Source: [Flexibacter] sp. ATCC 35208
GTDB lineage: Bacteria > Bacteroidota > Bacteroidia > Chitinophagales > Chitinophagaceae
Assembly: GCF_001975825.1 (NCBI RefSeq)
Contig: NZ_MTKN01000006.1
Span: 1-64,000 of the forward strand
Length of the DNA stretch: 64,000 bases
Direction: 5' to 3'
Below the pieces are notes generated by a model. It saw only the letters and a program-made list of their open reading frames with translations, was not told the origin of the DNA and did not search any database. A program made the position numbers and the translations under genes. Positions 27,401 to 36,372 of the stretch are shown here, in pieces; the first letter of the stretch is position 1, and every line of letters begins with the position of its first letter.

Positions 27401-27489
27401 CGATATTACCTGGACTCAACAGATAAAATATAATAATCGAAATATCACTATTTTGCCAAAGCGTATCCGCTTAAGTAGCTCTAACAAAA

Positions 27490-27598
27490 AACCGGCAGGT
27501 TTAACAAGGAGGCGGAGAGCCTCTTTTCACAACATCAACCTATCCCGGGATGATCGAAGTGTCTATTGTATTACCCCCACCGAACGGACCTGCCGGTT
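27490..27598. repeat. inverted-repeat-bounded unit 2
   Basis: The ends are AACCGGCAGGT (27490-27500) and ACCTGCCGGTT (27588-27598), exact reverse complements. Inside is GAGGC (27509-27513) against GCCTC (27519-27523). The interior differs from that of unit 1, although the ends are nearly the same, so this is a shared frame with different contents. It is about 90 bp from unit 1. Confidence 0.6.
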
Positions 27599-27767
27599 TT
27601 AAGTTAAAACGGCTAGTAAATATTACAAAGCCGAAGAAAATACCGCTTTGTACATAGTGATAATTAACACATCTTCATAGGGTGGCAGGACTATTATAAA
27701 CACCAAACAGAGCATAATACCCTGAGCCGGTTTTCATTTACTCCTACCTACCAACTATCACCCACCC

Positions 27768-28460
27768 TCAACTGCATTTTAATATTACATTAAACACGCC
27801 CATTGCGTGATCCGTCAAAAATCCTTCCTGTTCAAAGAATTGCTTTCTTTGGATGATTTCATAAACTTCACCAACACAGGGAAAAGATCCAACGATGGCC
27901 TGAGCGCCATTGCTACGGGAAAAATTAATCACTTCAGCTATGATGCCAATTAACAACAGGTCAATCATATAGCGTGAATCCATATTAATACATTCCAGTG
28001 TATAAACCTCTCTTATGGTATCCAATACAGCAGAGGCCAGCGGAGTTCTCCCCACGCTGGCCGCGAAAATATGAATGCCTACCTTATGCTTTACCAAATT
28101 ATCATTCACTAATATCTGCAATCTAATATTGTCCACGGTCTTGGAATAAAAACGGGCGCCTTTTGACTGGTACAGGATAGCCTGAAGATTCTCCAGCTCA
28201 AATTCAAGCTCTTTATTATAACTAACGGTGCTAACCAGTCGCTCATCCAGACTTATATGCTCCTGCTCTACAACAGCATTGGCTCCTGGGTGTGTGGAAT
28301 CTTGTAAGTTTTTAGCAGTAAGCCCCTGTTCTTTATACTGCAAAAAACTACACAAAGTTCCCAGCTTTGCCAGGAATCTACCTGATGGTTGACGAGACAG
28401 AATGGATAATGACGGCGACAAATTGCCGACATAGTGATGACCTCTAAGGAATCGGTTCAT
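27768..28460 (-). CDS. hypothetical protein, 230 residues
   Basis: A soluble protein with no recognised domain. Its C-terminal half (IDLLLIGIIAEVINFSRSNGAQAI, with YEIIQRKQFFEQEGFLTD) is faintly reminiscent of a GNAT acyltransferase end, but no cofactor loop is seen. It lies between the inverted-repeat units and the Rhs relic, in an accessory region. A function cannot be assigned. Confidence 0.6.
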   Translation of the reverse strand: MNRFLRGHHYVGNLSPSLSILSRQPSGRFLAKLGTLCSFLQYKEQGLTAKNLQDSTHPGANAVVEQEHISLDERLVSTVSYNKELEFELENLQAILYQSKGARFYSKTVDNIRLQILVNDNLVKHKVGIHIFAASVGRTPLASAVLDTIREVYTLECINMDSRYMIDLLLIGIIAEVINFSRSNGAQAIVGSFPCVGEVYEIIQRKQFFEQEGFLTDHAMGVFNVILKCS

Positions 28461-28774
28461 GACGATAAAATGATTGATGACAATCGAGGTCTGACAGAAA
28501 AGAAGACTAGTGACTTGAGGATGCCAACAAGTGGCTGAAGCGGTATAAAACTACAACTAAAATGTTATATACAAATTTTTTTTTAGAAAATTTTGCCAGA
28601 GCTAGTGTACTGGGTTGATTTTGAATAAGAAAAAAAAATATCCCAACACCTGCAGATAGGGTCTGTAGAATAGGTTCATCGTTTATCTAACCACATCCAG
28701 GTAATAGCTTGATCGCATATACCACTAAGTGGTAGTTAGGAAATATTTGGTTGCTTTACATATTTTAAACATCG
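28461..28774. other. gap, no gene seen
   Basis: AT-rich, with no supported feature. It separates the 230-residue gene from the Rhs relic. Confidence 0.3.
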
Positions 28775-29014
28775 GTGGATGATTGCCCTGGCGGCATGCA
28801 ATATTACGATGGCAACGGATATGACCGGGGAACAAAAGCGTTCGAGATCACCGATCAGGTACGTAATGTACTGGCGACGGTAAGTGACCGCAAAAATCCA
28901 GTGATGTCTACCGAGAATCAGAATGTAGTAGACCATTTTGATCCTATTATCCTGACCGCGACCAACTACTATGCATTCGGGATGCCAAGCCGCGAGGCGC
29001 TGCCTAATAATGGT
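28775..29014 (+). pseudogene. Rhs core fragment
   Basis: The plus frame reads FEITDQVRNVLATVSDRK, then YYAFGM. In the Rhs protein at the left end of the window the same stretch is FELTNHLGNVLATVSDRK and YYPFGM. The match stops right after the FGM motif, and the antisense gene B ends 5 bp later. It is a relic of a second Rhs gene, with the toxin end and everything upstream lost. Its position next to the paralog array may mean that an rhs locus was replaced or interrupted there. Confidence 0.8.
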
Positions 29015-29018
29015 TTGA

Positions 29019-29876
29019 TTACAACTTTTTTCCTTTGGTCCATTTGGGCGTCTTTCTAATCCTTTCCGGAGGTAAACCTTTTCTTATTCGATTCATTTTG
29101 ATTGCATTCACCATTTCAGTTTGGGAAATATGGGTTGCATTTGCGGTGGGATTGGGCTCCATCATCACCGTATTTAGAAACATGGTTTCTTTTTCATGAA
29201 GCCTGGTGCCTTCAAATTGTTTTCTCCACACCGGCGAAACCGGGTCAATTCTGAACCAGGATGGTAGCTCCACCAGGTAAATATTTTTTGGTGTGCTTAG
29301 TATTCCTCTTGCATCAATGTCAACTACTTTTTTATTTGCTTTATCATACCATGCATATACCTTATCATTGTTTTCACGGAATTTTTCAATTGAAAGTATA
29401 TGCTTATCATCACTTATCGACCAAAGCTGATTTAGGGTTAAATCCAAAATATATTTATCTCCCATTATATCCACTTGTGGCAGCAATCCGGCTAACCGGT
29501 TCTTAATGGTATTATTTACGATTACAAAGCCAGCATTGTCTTCAAAGCTTTCCTGATTAATTTCAGTTAGTACATTATTTTCCTTTATAGGGCCCTTGAA
29601 CAGTATCTCTGGAAATTTGACATTTATTTGCAAAAAGTGGTCTTGAATATCACCTTTATAAATCGCCTGTTTCGCCCTGTCATAAATAGCATGGTAATAG
29701 CCATCAACCGGTTTTTCTCCTTTGAAAGAAATGGCATTGTCAGGATTGTATTGTGGATATATCCTGCCAGTTTCATGTTCCAGATTAAAAACTACGCCAT
29801 AAACCAATAATTGAGCAGCATGAGCATCTCCTATTTCACTAAGTCCGGTATGTATGTTATTGCTTTCCATATACAA
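29019..29876 (-). CDS. unknown family, paralog B
   Basis: This 285-residue protein is the last of four tandem genes. Landmarks shared with A, C, D and E are EIGD, an IYPQ motif, FVIVNNTIKNRL, VDIMGDKYILD, AWYDKA, TPKNIYLVELPSW, DPV, NTVMMEPNPTA, a THISQTEM helix and LPPE plus a basic tail. It is closest by eye to C: both carry FKGEKPV, GYYHA, a PSW motif and MMEPNPTA. It has no signal peptide or membrane segment. It follows C with a 39-bp gap. The function is unknown. Its stop lies 5 bp from the end of the Rhs relic. Confidence 0.85.
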   Translation of the reverse strand: MYMESNNIHTGLSEIGDAHAAQLLVYGVVFNLEHETGRIYPQYNPDNAISFKGEKPVDGYYHAIYDRAKQAIYKGDIQDHFLQINVKFPEILFKGPIKENNVLTEINQESFEDNAGFVIVNNTIKNRLAGLLPQVDIMGDKYILDLTLNQLWSISDDKHILSIEKFRENNDKVYAWYDKANKKVVDIDARGILSTPKNIYLVELPSWFRIDPVSPVWRKQFEGTRLHEKETMFLNTVMMEPNPTANATHISQTEMVNAIKMNRIRKGLPPERIRKTPKWTKGKKL

Positions 29877-29915
29877 GAGATATTATTATATCAAGTGTGA
29901 TATAAGCCTGTTATA

Positions 29916-30758
29916 TTAATGCCTACGCCCTTTTTTAGGAATTTTAGAAGATATTACCAGCTTACTTTCCGGAGGTAAATTATTTTTGATACGGTTTGAT
30001 TTAATGACACTTGCCATTTCTGTCTGGGAAATATGAATGGATTTGGCAGTAGGATTGGGCTCCATCATCACCGTATTTAGAAATAATGTTTGTTTATCGT
30101 ATAACCAGGTCGTTCTAAAATCTTTTCTCCAGGCCTCAGAGAGCGGATCAATACTGAGCCAGGATGGTAGCTCCACCAGGTAAATGTGAGGAGGCGTTCT
30201 GAGTAACGTCCTGGAATCAAGATTGACTATTTGCCCGCTTGCCTTATTATACCAGGCATATAACCGGTCATCTTTATTTAGAAACTGCTCCGTGGAAATT
30301 ATGTGTTCAGGATTACTGGCTAATACCAGTTGATTTAAATTGAGGTTCAGCAGGTATTTATCTCCGGCTATATCAACAACCGGTAATATTCCTTTTAGCC
30401 GGTTTCTGATGGTTTCATTTACTATTACTACGCCTGCGCCGTCTCTGAAGCACTTTTCGTTTATTTCGTTTATTTCGTTATTATCCCTGATCGGCCCGCT
30501 AAACAGTATTTCAGGCAGTTTGATTTTCATGTCCATTTCGGGATCTTCAATAAGACCTTTACGAATACACTCATGAACCCTGTTGTATACCGCATGGTAA
30601 TAACCGCCTACCGGTTTTTCTCCTTTGAAGGTTAACACAGCATCAGGGGCACTTTGCGGATATATTTTACCGCCTTTGTGCTCGATGTTAAAAGGTATGC
30701 CGTCAATAAATAATTGAGCCATATCAGCATCTCCTATTTCACTAAGTTCTATTTTCAT
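29916..30758 (-). CDS. unknown family, paralog C
   Basis: This 280-residue protein begins MKIELSEIGDADMAQLFI. The same order of motifs as in B, D and E is present: GGYYHAVYN, VVIVNETIRNRLKG, VDIAGDKYLLN, AWYNKA, TPPHIYLVELPSW, NTVMMEPNPTA, LPPE and a PKKGRRH tail. IAGDK replaces the IMGDK of the others. It is 34 bp after D and 39 bp before B on the minus strand. Closest to B. The role is unknown. Confidence 0.85.
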   Translation of the reverse strand: MKIELSEIGDADMAQLFIDGIPFNIEHKGGKIYPQSAPDAVLTFKGEKPVGGYYHAVYNRVHECIRKGLIEDPEMDMKIKLPEILFSGPIRDNNEINEINEKCFRDGAGVVIVNETIRNRLKGILPVVDIAGDKYLLNLNLNQLVLASNPEHIISTEQFLNKDDRLYAWYNKASGQIVNLDSRTLLRTPPHIYLVELPSWLSIDPLSEAWRKDFRTTWLYDKQTLFLNTVMMEPNPTAKSIHISQTEMASVIKSNRIKNNLPPESKLVISSKIPKKGRRH

Positions 30759-30792
30759 AGTTTGTTATTCAAAAAATTATAAGAACTAAGCA

Positions 30793-31641
30793 TTATCTTT
30801 TACGCCCCTTAGGTTTGCGGGCCGGGATTTTCCTTGTTTTTTCGGGTGGTGTTTTATTCTGAACCAGGTTATCGAAAGCTTTTTGCGCCAGTCGTGACTG
30901 GGCGATGGGAATATGTAATACAATTGGTTTAATTTCCATCATTACCTGATTAATGTATTCTGTTATATTATTAGTTTTTAATGTCCCATTAGCAATGTCT
31001 TTTTCTGCATAACCTATTGGATCAATGTTTAACCAGGGTTGGGTGAAAAAAATGTGATGAATATGCCGTAACGTCTGAAAATCCATCGATAGGTTAAGGG
31101 TAACTAATTTCTTTTGAGATTGATCATACCAGCCATACATGGATCCATCCTCATTTTTGAATTCATTTAATAGGATTTTATGGTTATTATCATTTACTAA
31201 TCTTAATTCCTCTGAACATACATCTAAATAAAATTTGTCTCCCATTATATTAACCTCCGGTAACTTTCCTTCAATTCGATTTTTAATCGCTTCATTTACA
31301 ACAACAAGCTTTGCATTATCTTTAAAGCACTGGTGATTGATGTTGTTAAGAATAGCATTGTTGGTTACTGGCCCATGAAGTAACTTTTTAGGAAACAATA
31401 TCATAAGATCATGCTGGCTATCTACATTATTGCTGTTATTGTGCAGGGTATTCGTTACATCATTATAGAAGGCATGCTCATATAATGTATGCTCATCTCC
31501 CATATCCTTTATTTTTACAGGGGGAGCGCTTTTGTCCTGAGGATACACATCACCGGTACCGTGGTCTATATTAAAAACTTTTCCGTTAATGAAAACCTGC
31601 ATCCTGTTAGGATCTCCTATCTCATCAAGTTCTATTTTCAT
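30793..31641 (-). CDS. unknown family, paralog D
   Basis: This 282-residue protein begins MKIELDEIGDPNRMQVFI. It shares with E the GKVFNIDH, TGDVYPQDKS and IGYAEKDIANGTL stretches, so D and E form the second pair. Variation from B and C is seen in FFTQPWLNIDP, and the MEPNPTA motif reads MMEIKPIV, so the proline motif has changed. It ends in a strongly basic tail (KPKGRKR). It is between E (70 bp upstream) and C. Confidence 0.85.
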   Translation of the reverse strand: MKIELDEIGDPNRMQVFINGKVFNIDHGTGDVYPQDKSAPPVKIKDMGDEHTLYEHAFYNDVTNTLHNNSNNVDSQHDLMILFPKKLLHGPVTNNAILNNINHQCFKDNAKLVVVNEAIKNRIEGKLPEVNIMGDKFYLDVCSEELRLVNDNNHKILLNEFKNEDGSMYGWYDQSQKKLVTLNLSMDFQTLRHIHHIFFTQPWLNIDPIGYAEKDIANGTLKTNNITEYINQVMMEIKPIVLHIPIAQSRLAQKAFDNLVQNKTPPEKTRKIPARKPKGRKR

Positions 31642-31711
31642 TTTTTTCTATTTACGGATTGTTGCAATCAGTTTTTATCCCAGGGAGGAATAACAGCGGT
31701 CCGTATAATTT

Positions 31712-32551
31712 TTATATATGCTTTTTGGGAACTTCAGTTATCATTTTCCTGCCATTTTCCGGGGGGAGTTTTTTTTGAATACGATTGTTGAAAATAACAT
31801 CAGCCAATGATGTGCGTGCAACAGGAGTTGATACGGCAGTAGGATTGGTATCCATCATTGTTACATTGATATATTCTGTTACGTTATTGTTTTTTAATTT
31901 GCCATCTGCAATTTCCTTCATCGCATAGCCTATCGGATCAACCGCAAACCAGCTATTGAGGCGAATCAGGTATACGTCTTTGGGAGTATCTACAATTGTG
32001 TGATAATCAAATTTGGCTAATGATTTGGTCGGCTTATCATACCAGGCATAGGTAAATTCTCCATCATTTGAAAAATCCTTTAAAGCGATGGAATATGTAT
32101 CATCCTTAACAAGTCTTAACATATCTGCGCACATATCCAGATGAAATTTATCTCCCATTATATCAACCACTGGCAGTATTCCTAAAATTCTGTTTCTTAT
32201 AGTCTCATTTACTACAACAAGATTGGCTTCACATTCAAAACATTTTCGATTTATGTCATTAAGCATTTCATTGTCACTGATTGGACCCAGGAGAATACTT
32301 TTGGGAATAGAAATCCGGTGTTGGTTCAGATAATCTTTAATTTCCCCATCCCTATACAGTGCTTTTTCTGATTCATCATAGATCGCGTAGAACTTGCCGT
32401 CTCTATAATTTAACTCTGTTGCATTTACCGGCAGGCAGCTTTTATCTTGCGGTTCAATATCACCGGTGTGATGATCAATATTGAATACCTTCCCTCTTAT
32501 GAATACCTGCATCATATTATGATCCCCTATTTCATTGAGTACGATTTTCAT
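31712..32551 (-). CDS. unknown family, paralog E, first gene of the array
   Basis: This 279-residue protein begins MKIVLNEIGDHNMMQVFI and is the promoter-proximal gene. It has FVRG-type strand starts, VVVNETIRNRILG, VDIMGDKFHLD, AWYDKP, TPKDVYLIRLNSW, DPIGYA, TMMDTNPTA (D for E) and LPPE, ending KKHI. Upstream at 32611-32735 lies a ~125-bp repeat that also occurs at 36231-36345. The array order on the strand is E, D, C, B with gaps of 70, 34 and 39 bp, which fits one transcript. Confidence 0.85.
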   Translation of the reverse strand: MKIVLNEIGDHNMMQVFIRGKVFNIDHHTGDIEPQDKSCLPVNATELNYRDGKFYAIYDESEKALYRDGEIKDYLNQHRISIPKSILLGPISDNEMLNDINRKCFECEANLVVVNETIRNRILGILPVVDIMGDKFHLDMCADMLRLVKDDTYSIALKDFSNDGEFTYAWYDKPTKSLAKFDYHTIVDTPKDVYLIRLNSWFAVDPIGYAMKEIADGKLKNNNVTEYINVTMMDTNPTAVSTPVARTSLADVIFNNRIQKKLPPENGRKMITEVPKKHI

Positions 32552-32610
32552 TTAGCCAGATTAATAAGTAGTGAACAAGAACTGTAATCCGGTTGAAAAT
32601 TAAGTTTCTG

Positions 32611-32735
32611 GAAAAAATTAAAATGGGAGTTTAACGGATTAGGGAAATTTTTATAAACATCATTAGCGATGATATATTAGGATTTTGACTTTGTTTCTAA
32701 ACTTGGTGAATGATCAATTTGTTATAATAAGAACC
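32611..32735 (+). repeat. promoter-like repeat, copy 1
   Basis: Matches 36231-36345 over its whole length by eye at about 80 percent. It contains GGGAGTTT near the left end, GATGATATATTA in the middle, and TTTG-N20-TCAATTTG toward the right, close to the Bacteroidota -33/-7 pattern. The nearest plus-strand gene starts 237 bp on. Confidence 0.65.
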
Positions 32736-32971
32736 AAAAGCCATTAGCGAATTATTAGGGGGATGGCAGACAATTCAAATCGTTAATTACAGTGTTTGAA
32801 ACAATGGCTTGTCAGTAAATGATTTTTGTGAGAAGGGTTCAACCCCGCGGATATTAAATTTGGTCTATTATGCTTGTGTCGTTTGCTTTATGATTGGCAG
32901 CCACAGCAAAATGTATTTTTGTAACGAAAAAATACAGTAAATTTCAACTTTAACCTCTAAAACTACTGCTC

Positions 32972-33853
32972 ATGCAATTCCGCCTTGGTTTTGTTACCTT
33001 CATTTCGATCATTTGTTATTGTTCCTGTCAACCAAAACCGGAGAAGATCGTCTTGGTTGACCCTGAAGAAACCGTGTTACAGGAAATCAACGATTCTATT
33101 CTTTCACTGGCAGCAGACACATCCATTAATCTGATACAAGGGACTGCTGCAACGGGAGATACCTGGGAAAGCTGGGAAAACGCGTTGTTTGCCTGTTTCA
33201 AGGACAAAACATTCCGCAAAAAAATTGTATACCTTGGCCCATCCAACCTGAAGTACTTGGGGACTATTTTATCAAAAGACAAGACACTCACACGTAGAGA
33301 ACTGACCTACATTGTTCCTCCGACCGAACTGTCCAAATTCATAACGGTGGGTACTCCAGTTGATAACTGCGATTTGACAAAGATCAAAGATATGTCACTT
33401 AACTTTTTTCTCTCCGCTGCCATCAATCAGATGTCTGATTCATTAGGAACAGCCATCACCAAGTATGATAGTGTGAAAGTAACAGGTGGTAAATGGCAGA
33501 TAGATGAGATCCGGACTGATGATCTGATTGATTACCTCAATGAGAATGCCACCAATCCCAAAATTGCAGGTTACAAAAAGTCTTTGCTCGATAAAAACAA
33601 TGTTGTCATTACTAAGGTTGTAAAGATCACCGGGTTCAGTGCAGAAGTATACACCAACAAAGCACTAAGTACTGCCGTTAAAGCCGAATTAGATCCTTCT
33701 AAAGTGCTCAATATCGCTAATCCCGATTCAGCAAACAATCAGCTGTCCTTTAAGCTCAACCTGTCGAGCAACTCAAAAAGTGTGGTGAAAGTTTCCTCTA
33801 CCGGTCAGTTCTATATTTTTGGAAGTGTATTAAAAGGCACAAAGCTTGACTAA
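32972..33853 (+). CDS. secreted lipoprotein of unknown function
   Basis: This 293-residue protein has a lipoprotein signal: hydrophobic segment then CYCSC, with the last cysteine near residue 19 as the likely lipidated one. The mature part shows repeated beta strands and a central segment (WQIDEIRTDDLIDYLNEN). I do not recognise a family. The next gene, a secreted cysteine protease, begins 5 bp after its stop, so the two are one operon and likely act together at the cell surface. The protein may hold or inhibit the protease, which is inference. Confidence 0.75.
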   Translation: MQFRLGFVTFISIICYCSCQPKPEKIVLVDPEETVLQEINDSILSLAADTSINLIQGTAATGDTWESWENALFACFKDKTFRKKIVYLGPSNLKYLGTILSKDKTLTRRELTYIVPPTELSKFITVGTPVDNCDLTKIKDMSLNFFLSAAINQMSDSLGTAITKYDSVKVTGGKWQIDEIRTDDLIDYLNENATNPKIAGYKKSLLDKNNVVITKVVKITGFSAEVYTNKALSTAVKAELDPSKVLNIANPDSANNQLSFKLNLSSNSKSVVKVSSTGQFYIFGSVLKGTKLD

Positions 33854-33858
33854 GTAAT

Positions 33859-35871
33859 ATGGTTCAGAAATACATAGTTTGCCTGCTAGTAATACTGGCA
33901 GGGTTGCGAAGCAATGCCCAAGACACATTGGTGACCGGTTTGAATGATCCTTGTCCTGATGATATCAACAGGAACGTTACGCCCGGCGCGATAGTTCTTT
34001 CGTCTAATGTGGTTAATCCGCCCAAATCGGCCGATATGAGCCGTTTTTTGCCGGCTGTGTGCAATCAGGGACAGCAGGGAGCCTGTACCGCTTTTGCCGT
34101 AGCAGGTGCGCTTACAATTCTCCGAAGCCAGTCCAGGAACAAAACCTATGACCTTAACAGGGTGCTTGACTTTAATAGTTTTTATAGTCCCGCTTTTATC
34201 TTCAACATCGCAAAATCTAAATATCCCTATCCACGCAGTGAACAGTGTGTCGATGGCATCAGTTTTATAGATGCTTTTTTAATAGCCAGGGATTACGGGA
34301 GTGTTCCTTGGCTATCCTGCAGGTACAACCCCGCCGGTACCGCAGGCTGTCTTAGCATCAATTATCCGGACTCTAAAGCTATTAAGGACGGCAGGCAAAA
34401 CCGGATCATCACTTTTCAAAGGCCAGACCTAGACCTCAACGTGTTTAAGTGTCTGCTGGCAGACAAGCCTGGCTATCCAATCTGCATCTCTGTAATGATC
34501 GATCAACTGTACAAAAATGCCAGCAACAATAGGGAGGGAGCGGCGATTTGGGCCAAAAAGGGCCCGCCCATCGTAGGGCAGGCCAATAACCGGCATGCGA
34601 TGCTGATAGTTGGTTATGCTGATAGTATAAGATGCTTCAAAGTGTTGGACTCAAGAGGTTTTGAAAAGGGGGACAATGGCTTTCTCTGGCTTAGTTATGA
34701 CCTTCTGCGGGACAAGGTTATCTACGACGCATATGTGTGCTCGTTCGATGACAATCTGCTGAAATCCCAAAAGTCAGTGGGGGCAACGGACCTTGACCTA
34801 AAGGTGGGTTCAACCAAAACGAGCTGGCTGAAGCAAGGATATTACAGGAAATTTAATGGCTTTAAGGTGTTTTGCAGCCGGATCGATAGACGTGCAGGTA
34901 CTGTTAACTTCAGTATATCGGATGCCCATACTGACCAAGTATTGGTACCCAACATTTTGCTGACGCTCAACCAGCAGAAATATTTCACTTTACGTGGCAA
35001 AACATTTTCCCTTTATCTGAAAGACTTTACTTTCAAAGGAAAAAATGTGTTTAAGAAAGCGATCGAATTTGACATATCCCTTTCTGCAGAAAGGGTAGAT
35101 GAGCAGTTCTATCGTTTAGGCTCAACCAAAGAAGATTTGGAACTACTGTTTTCCAATACATTTATTCGTCAAGGCAGGGAAGAGAAAAGAGCCATGTTCT
35201 ACATCGGCCACAAACCTAACATAGGTTTAGGTGATCAGTTAGACGAAAACAATGACGTCACGAATCAGGCCACTCTTTCCGGGACTGATTCTAGCTTGAT
35301 ATATCCAAGTCTCCCTTCAATCTCCACCTACAGCTACAGCGGGGATACAACCATCAAATCACCATTTGACTTTAGAGTCAACAACTTCCTGGCAGCGATG
35401 TCTGCTGATATGGATGACTCGCTGCGGTCATTCCTCAACAGCAACAGTCATTTACGGGTAACTAAGTGCGGCTGGCAATATGATAACTTAGATATTGGGA
35501 AATACTGGTTTAGTAAGGAGGACACTACTGCGATGTATGATTCTGTAGATGCAAAAGGAAATGTAGTGCCTCCGGTACTTATTTACGGTATTTATAACCT
35601 ATACTCATTGGAAGGTACTTTGCACGTCGATTCAGCTATGTCAAACAACATGCGTAATCGGTTAGCAAAAGGGGTGACGTTCGTCTTACGACAAAACAAG
35701 CGGTACCCACTAGCAACCATTACGTTGCGCCTGGAGGGTGAAGACGTTCGGATCAAAACAAATGGTAAGATCCCGGTTTTTGCTTGTAAAATGCCTGTTT
35801 ATATGGTACAACATCCGAGCTTAGTGCGCCGGGTGTTTACTAATTTATTTAGTAAGCCCCATTACAAATAA
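33859..35871 (+). CDS. papain-like (C1) cysteine protease, secreted
   Basis: This 670-residue protein has a signal peptide (VCLLVILAGLRSNAQ). A C1-like core occupies about residues 60-300: VCNQGQQGACTAFA with catalytic C76, RHAMLIVGYAD with H246, and VLDSRGF then GFLWLSYD, where the papain NSWG is replaced by DSRG (D264). The rest (about residues 315-670) is beta-rich and unknown, probably a carbohydrate- or protein-binding region. It has no propeptide that I can identify. With the lipoprotein immediately upstream it forms a two-gene operon. It could be a secreted or surface-bound protease. Confidence 0.85.
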   Translation: MVQKYIVCLLVILAGLRSNAQDTLVTGLNDPCPDDINRNVTPGAIVLSSNVVNPPKSADMSRFLPAVCNQGQQGACTAFAVAGALTILRSQSRNKTYDLNRVLDFNSFYSPAFIFNIAKSKYPYPRSEQCVDGISFIDAFLIARDYGSVPWLSCRYNPAGTAGCLSINYPDSKAIKDGRQNRIITFQRPDLDLNVFKCLLADKPGYPICISVMIDQLYKNASNNREGAAIWAKKGPPIVGQANNRHAMLIVGYADSIRCFKVLDSRGFEKGDNGFLWLSYDLLRDKVIYDAYVCSFDDNLLKSQKSVGATDLDLKVGSTKTSWLKQGYYRKFNGFKVFCSRIDRRAGTVNFSISDAHTDQVLVPNILLTLNQQKYFTLRGKTFSLYLKDFTFKGKNVFKKAIEFDISLSAERVDEQFYRLGSTKEDLELLFSNTFIRQGREEKRAMFYIGHKPNIGLGDQLDENNDVTNQATLSGTDSSLIYPSLPSISTYSYSGDTTIKSPFDFRVNNFLAAMSADMDDSLRSFLNSNSHLRVTKCGWQYDNLDIGKYWFSKEDTTAMYDSVDAKGNVVPPVLIYGIYNLYSLEGTLHVDSAMSNNMRNRLAKGVTFVLRQNKRYPLATITLRLEGEDVRIKTNGKIPVFACKMPVYMVQHPSLVRRVFTNLFSKPHYK

Positions 35872-36107
35872 ATTCTTAGTAAAATGTATTAACTGATTAA
35901 AACTATTTAGTTAGTTTATAAGATGATATCTCTGCTCATTCTATACTTATATCGCAAAACCTTAACGTTCATCATAAAGTAGTTTGAAATCTTTACTTTC
36001 ATCGCCTACTGAATTCTAATATACTATTGCTTAATAGTTTTAAACGGTAAATACGTCGATGGGTATCGCTTCTCAGGTTGGTGATGGATCAGATTGTTTT
36101 CACAAGT

Positions 36108-36148
36108 GTCCGTGCATTCACGGACCTTTTGGGATCAGTCCCTTTTTT
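36108..36148 (+). terminator. double hairpin with T-run after the protease gene
   Basis: GTCCGTG (36108-36114) pairs with CACGGAC (36119-36125) around CATT. Next, GGGA (36131-36134) pairs with TCCC (36139-36142), followed by six T's. It fits a terminator for the lipoprotein-protease operon, 235 bp beyond the stop. Confidence 0.6.
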
Positions 36149-36230
36149 ATGCCTACTGGATAACCGAATTATACTGGAGGCTCATGCTTTAACTACATGA
36201 AATTATATTTGAAATTTTCCATGGCAAAAT

Positions 36231-36345
36231 GGAAATGGGAGTTTTATAGATTAGTGAAATTTTTCTAAACAGCATTAACGATGATATATTAAGGATTTAC
36301 TCTTTTTTTAAACTTGCTGAATGATCAATTTGTTATAATTAAAAA
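36231..36345 (+). repeat. promoter-like repeat, copy 2
   Basis: Counterpart of 32611-32735, in the same orientation, with TCAATTTG near its right end and the start codon of the next gene ~40 bp on. It probably supplies that gene's promoter. Confidence 0.6.
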
Positions 36346-36372
36346 CCGTAAAACTTATTTAATACTTAGTGC

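Noticed and set aside
26610..27600. CRISPR array.
   Set aside because: Two framed units only, with no regular spacer length and no cas genes; the ends are inverted, not direct, repeats.
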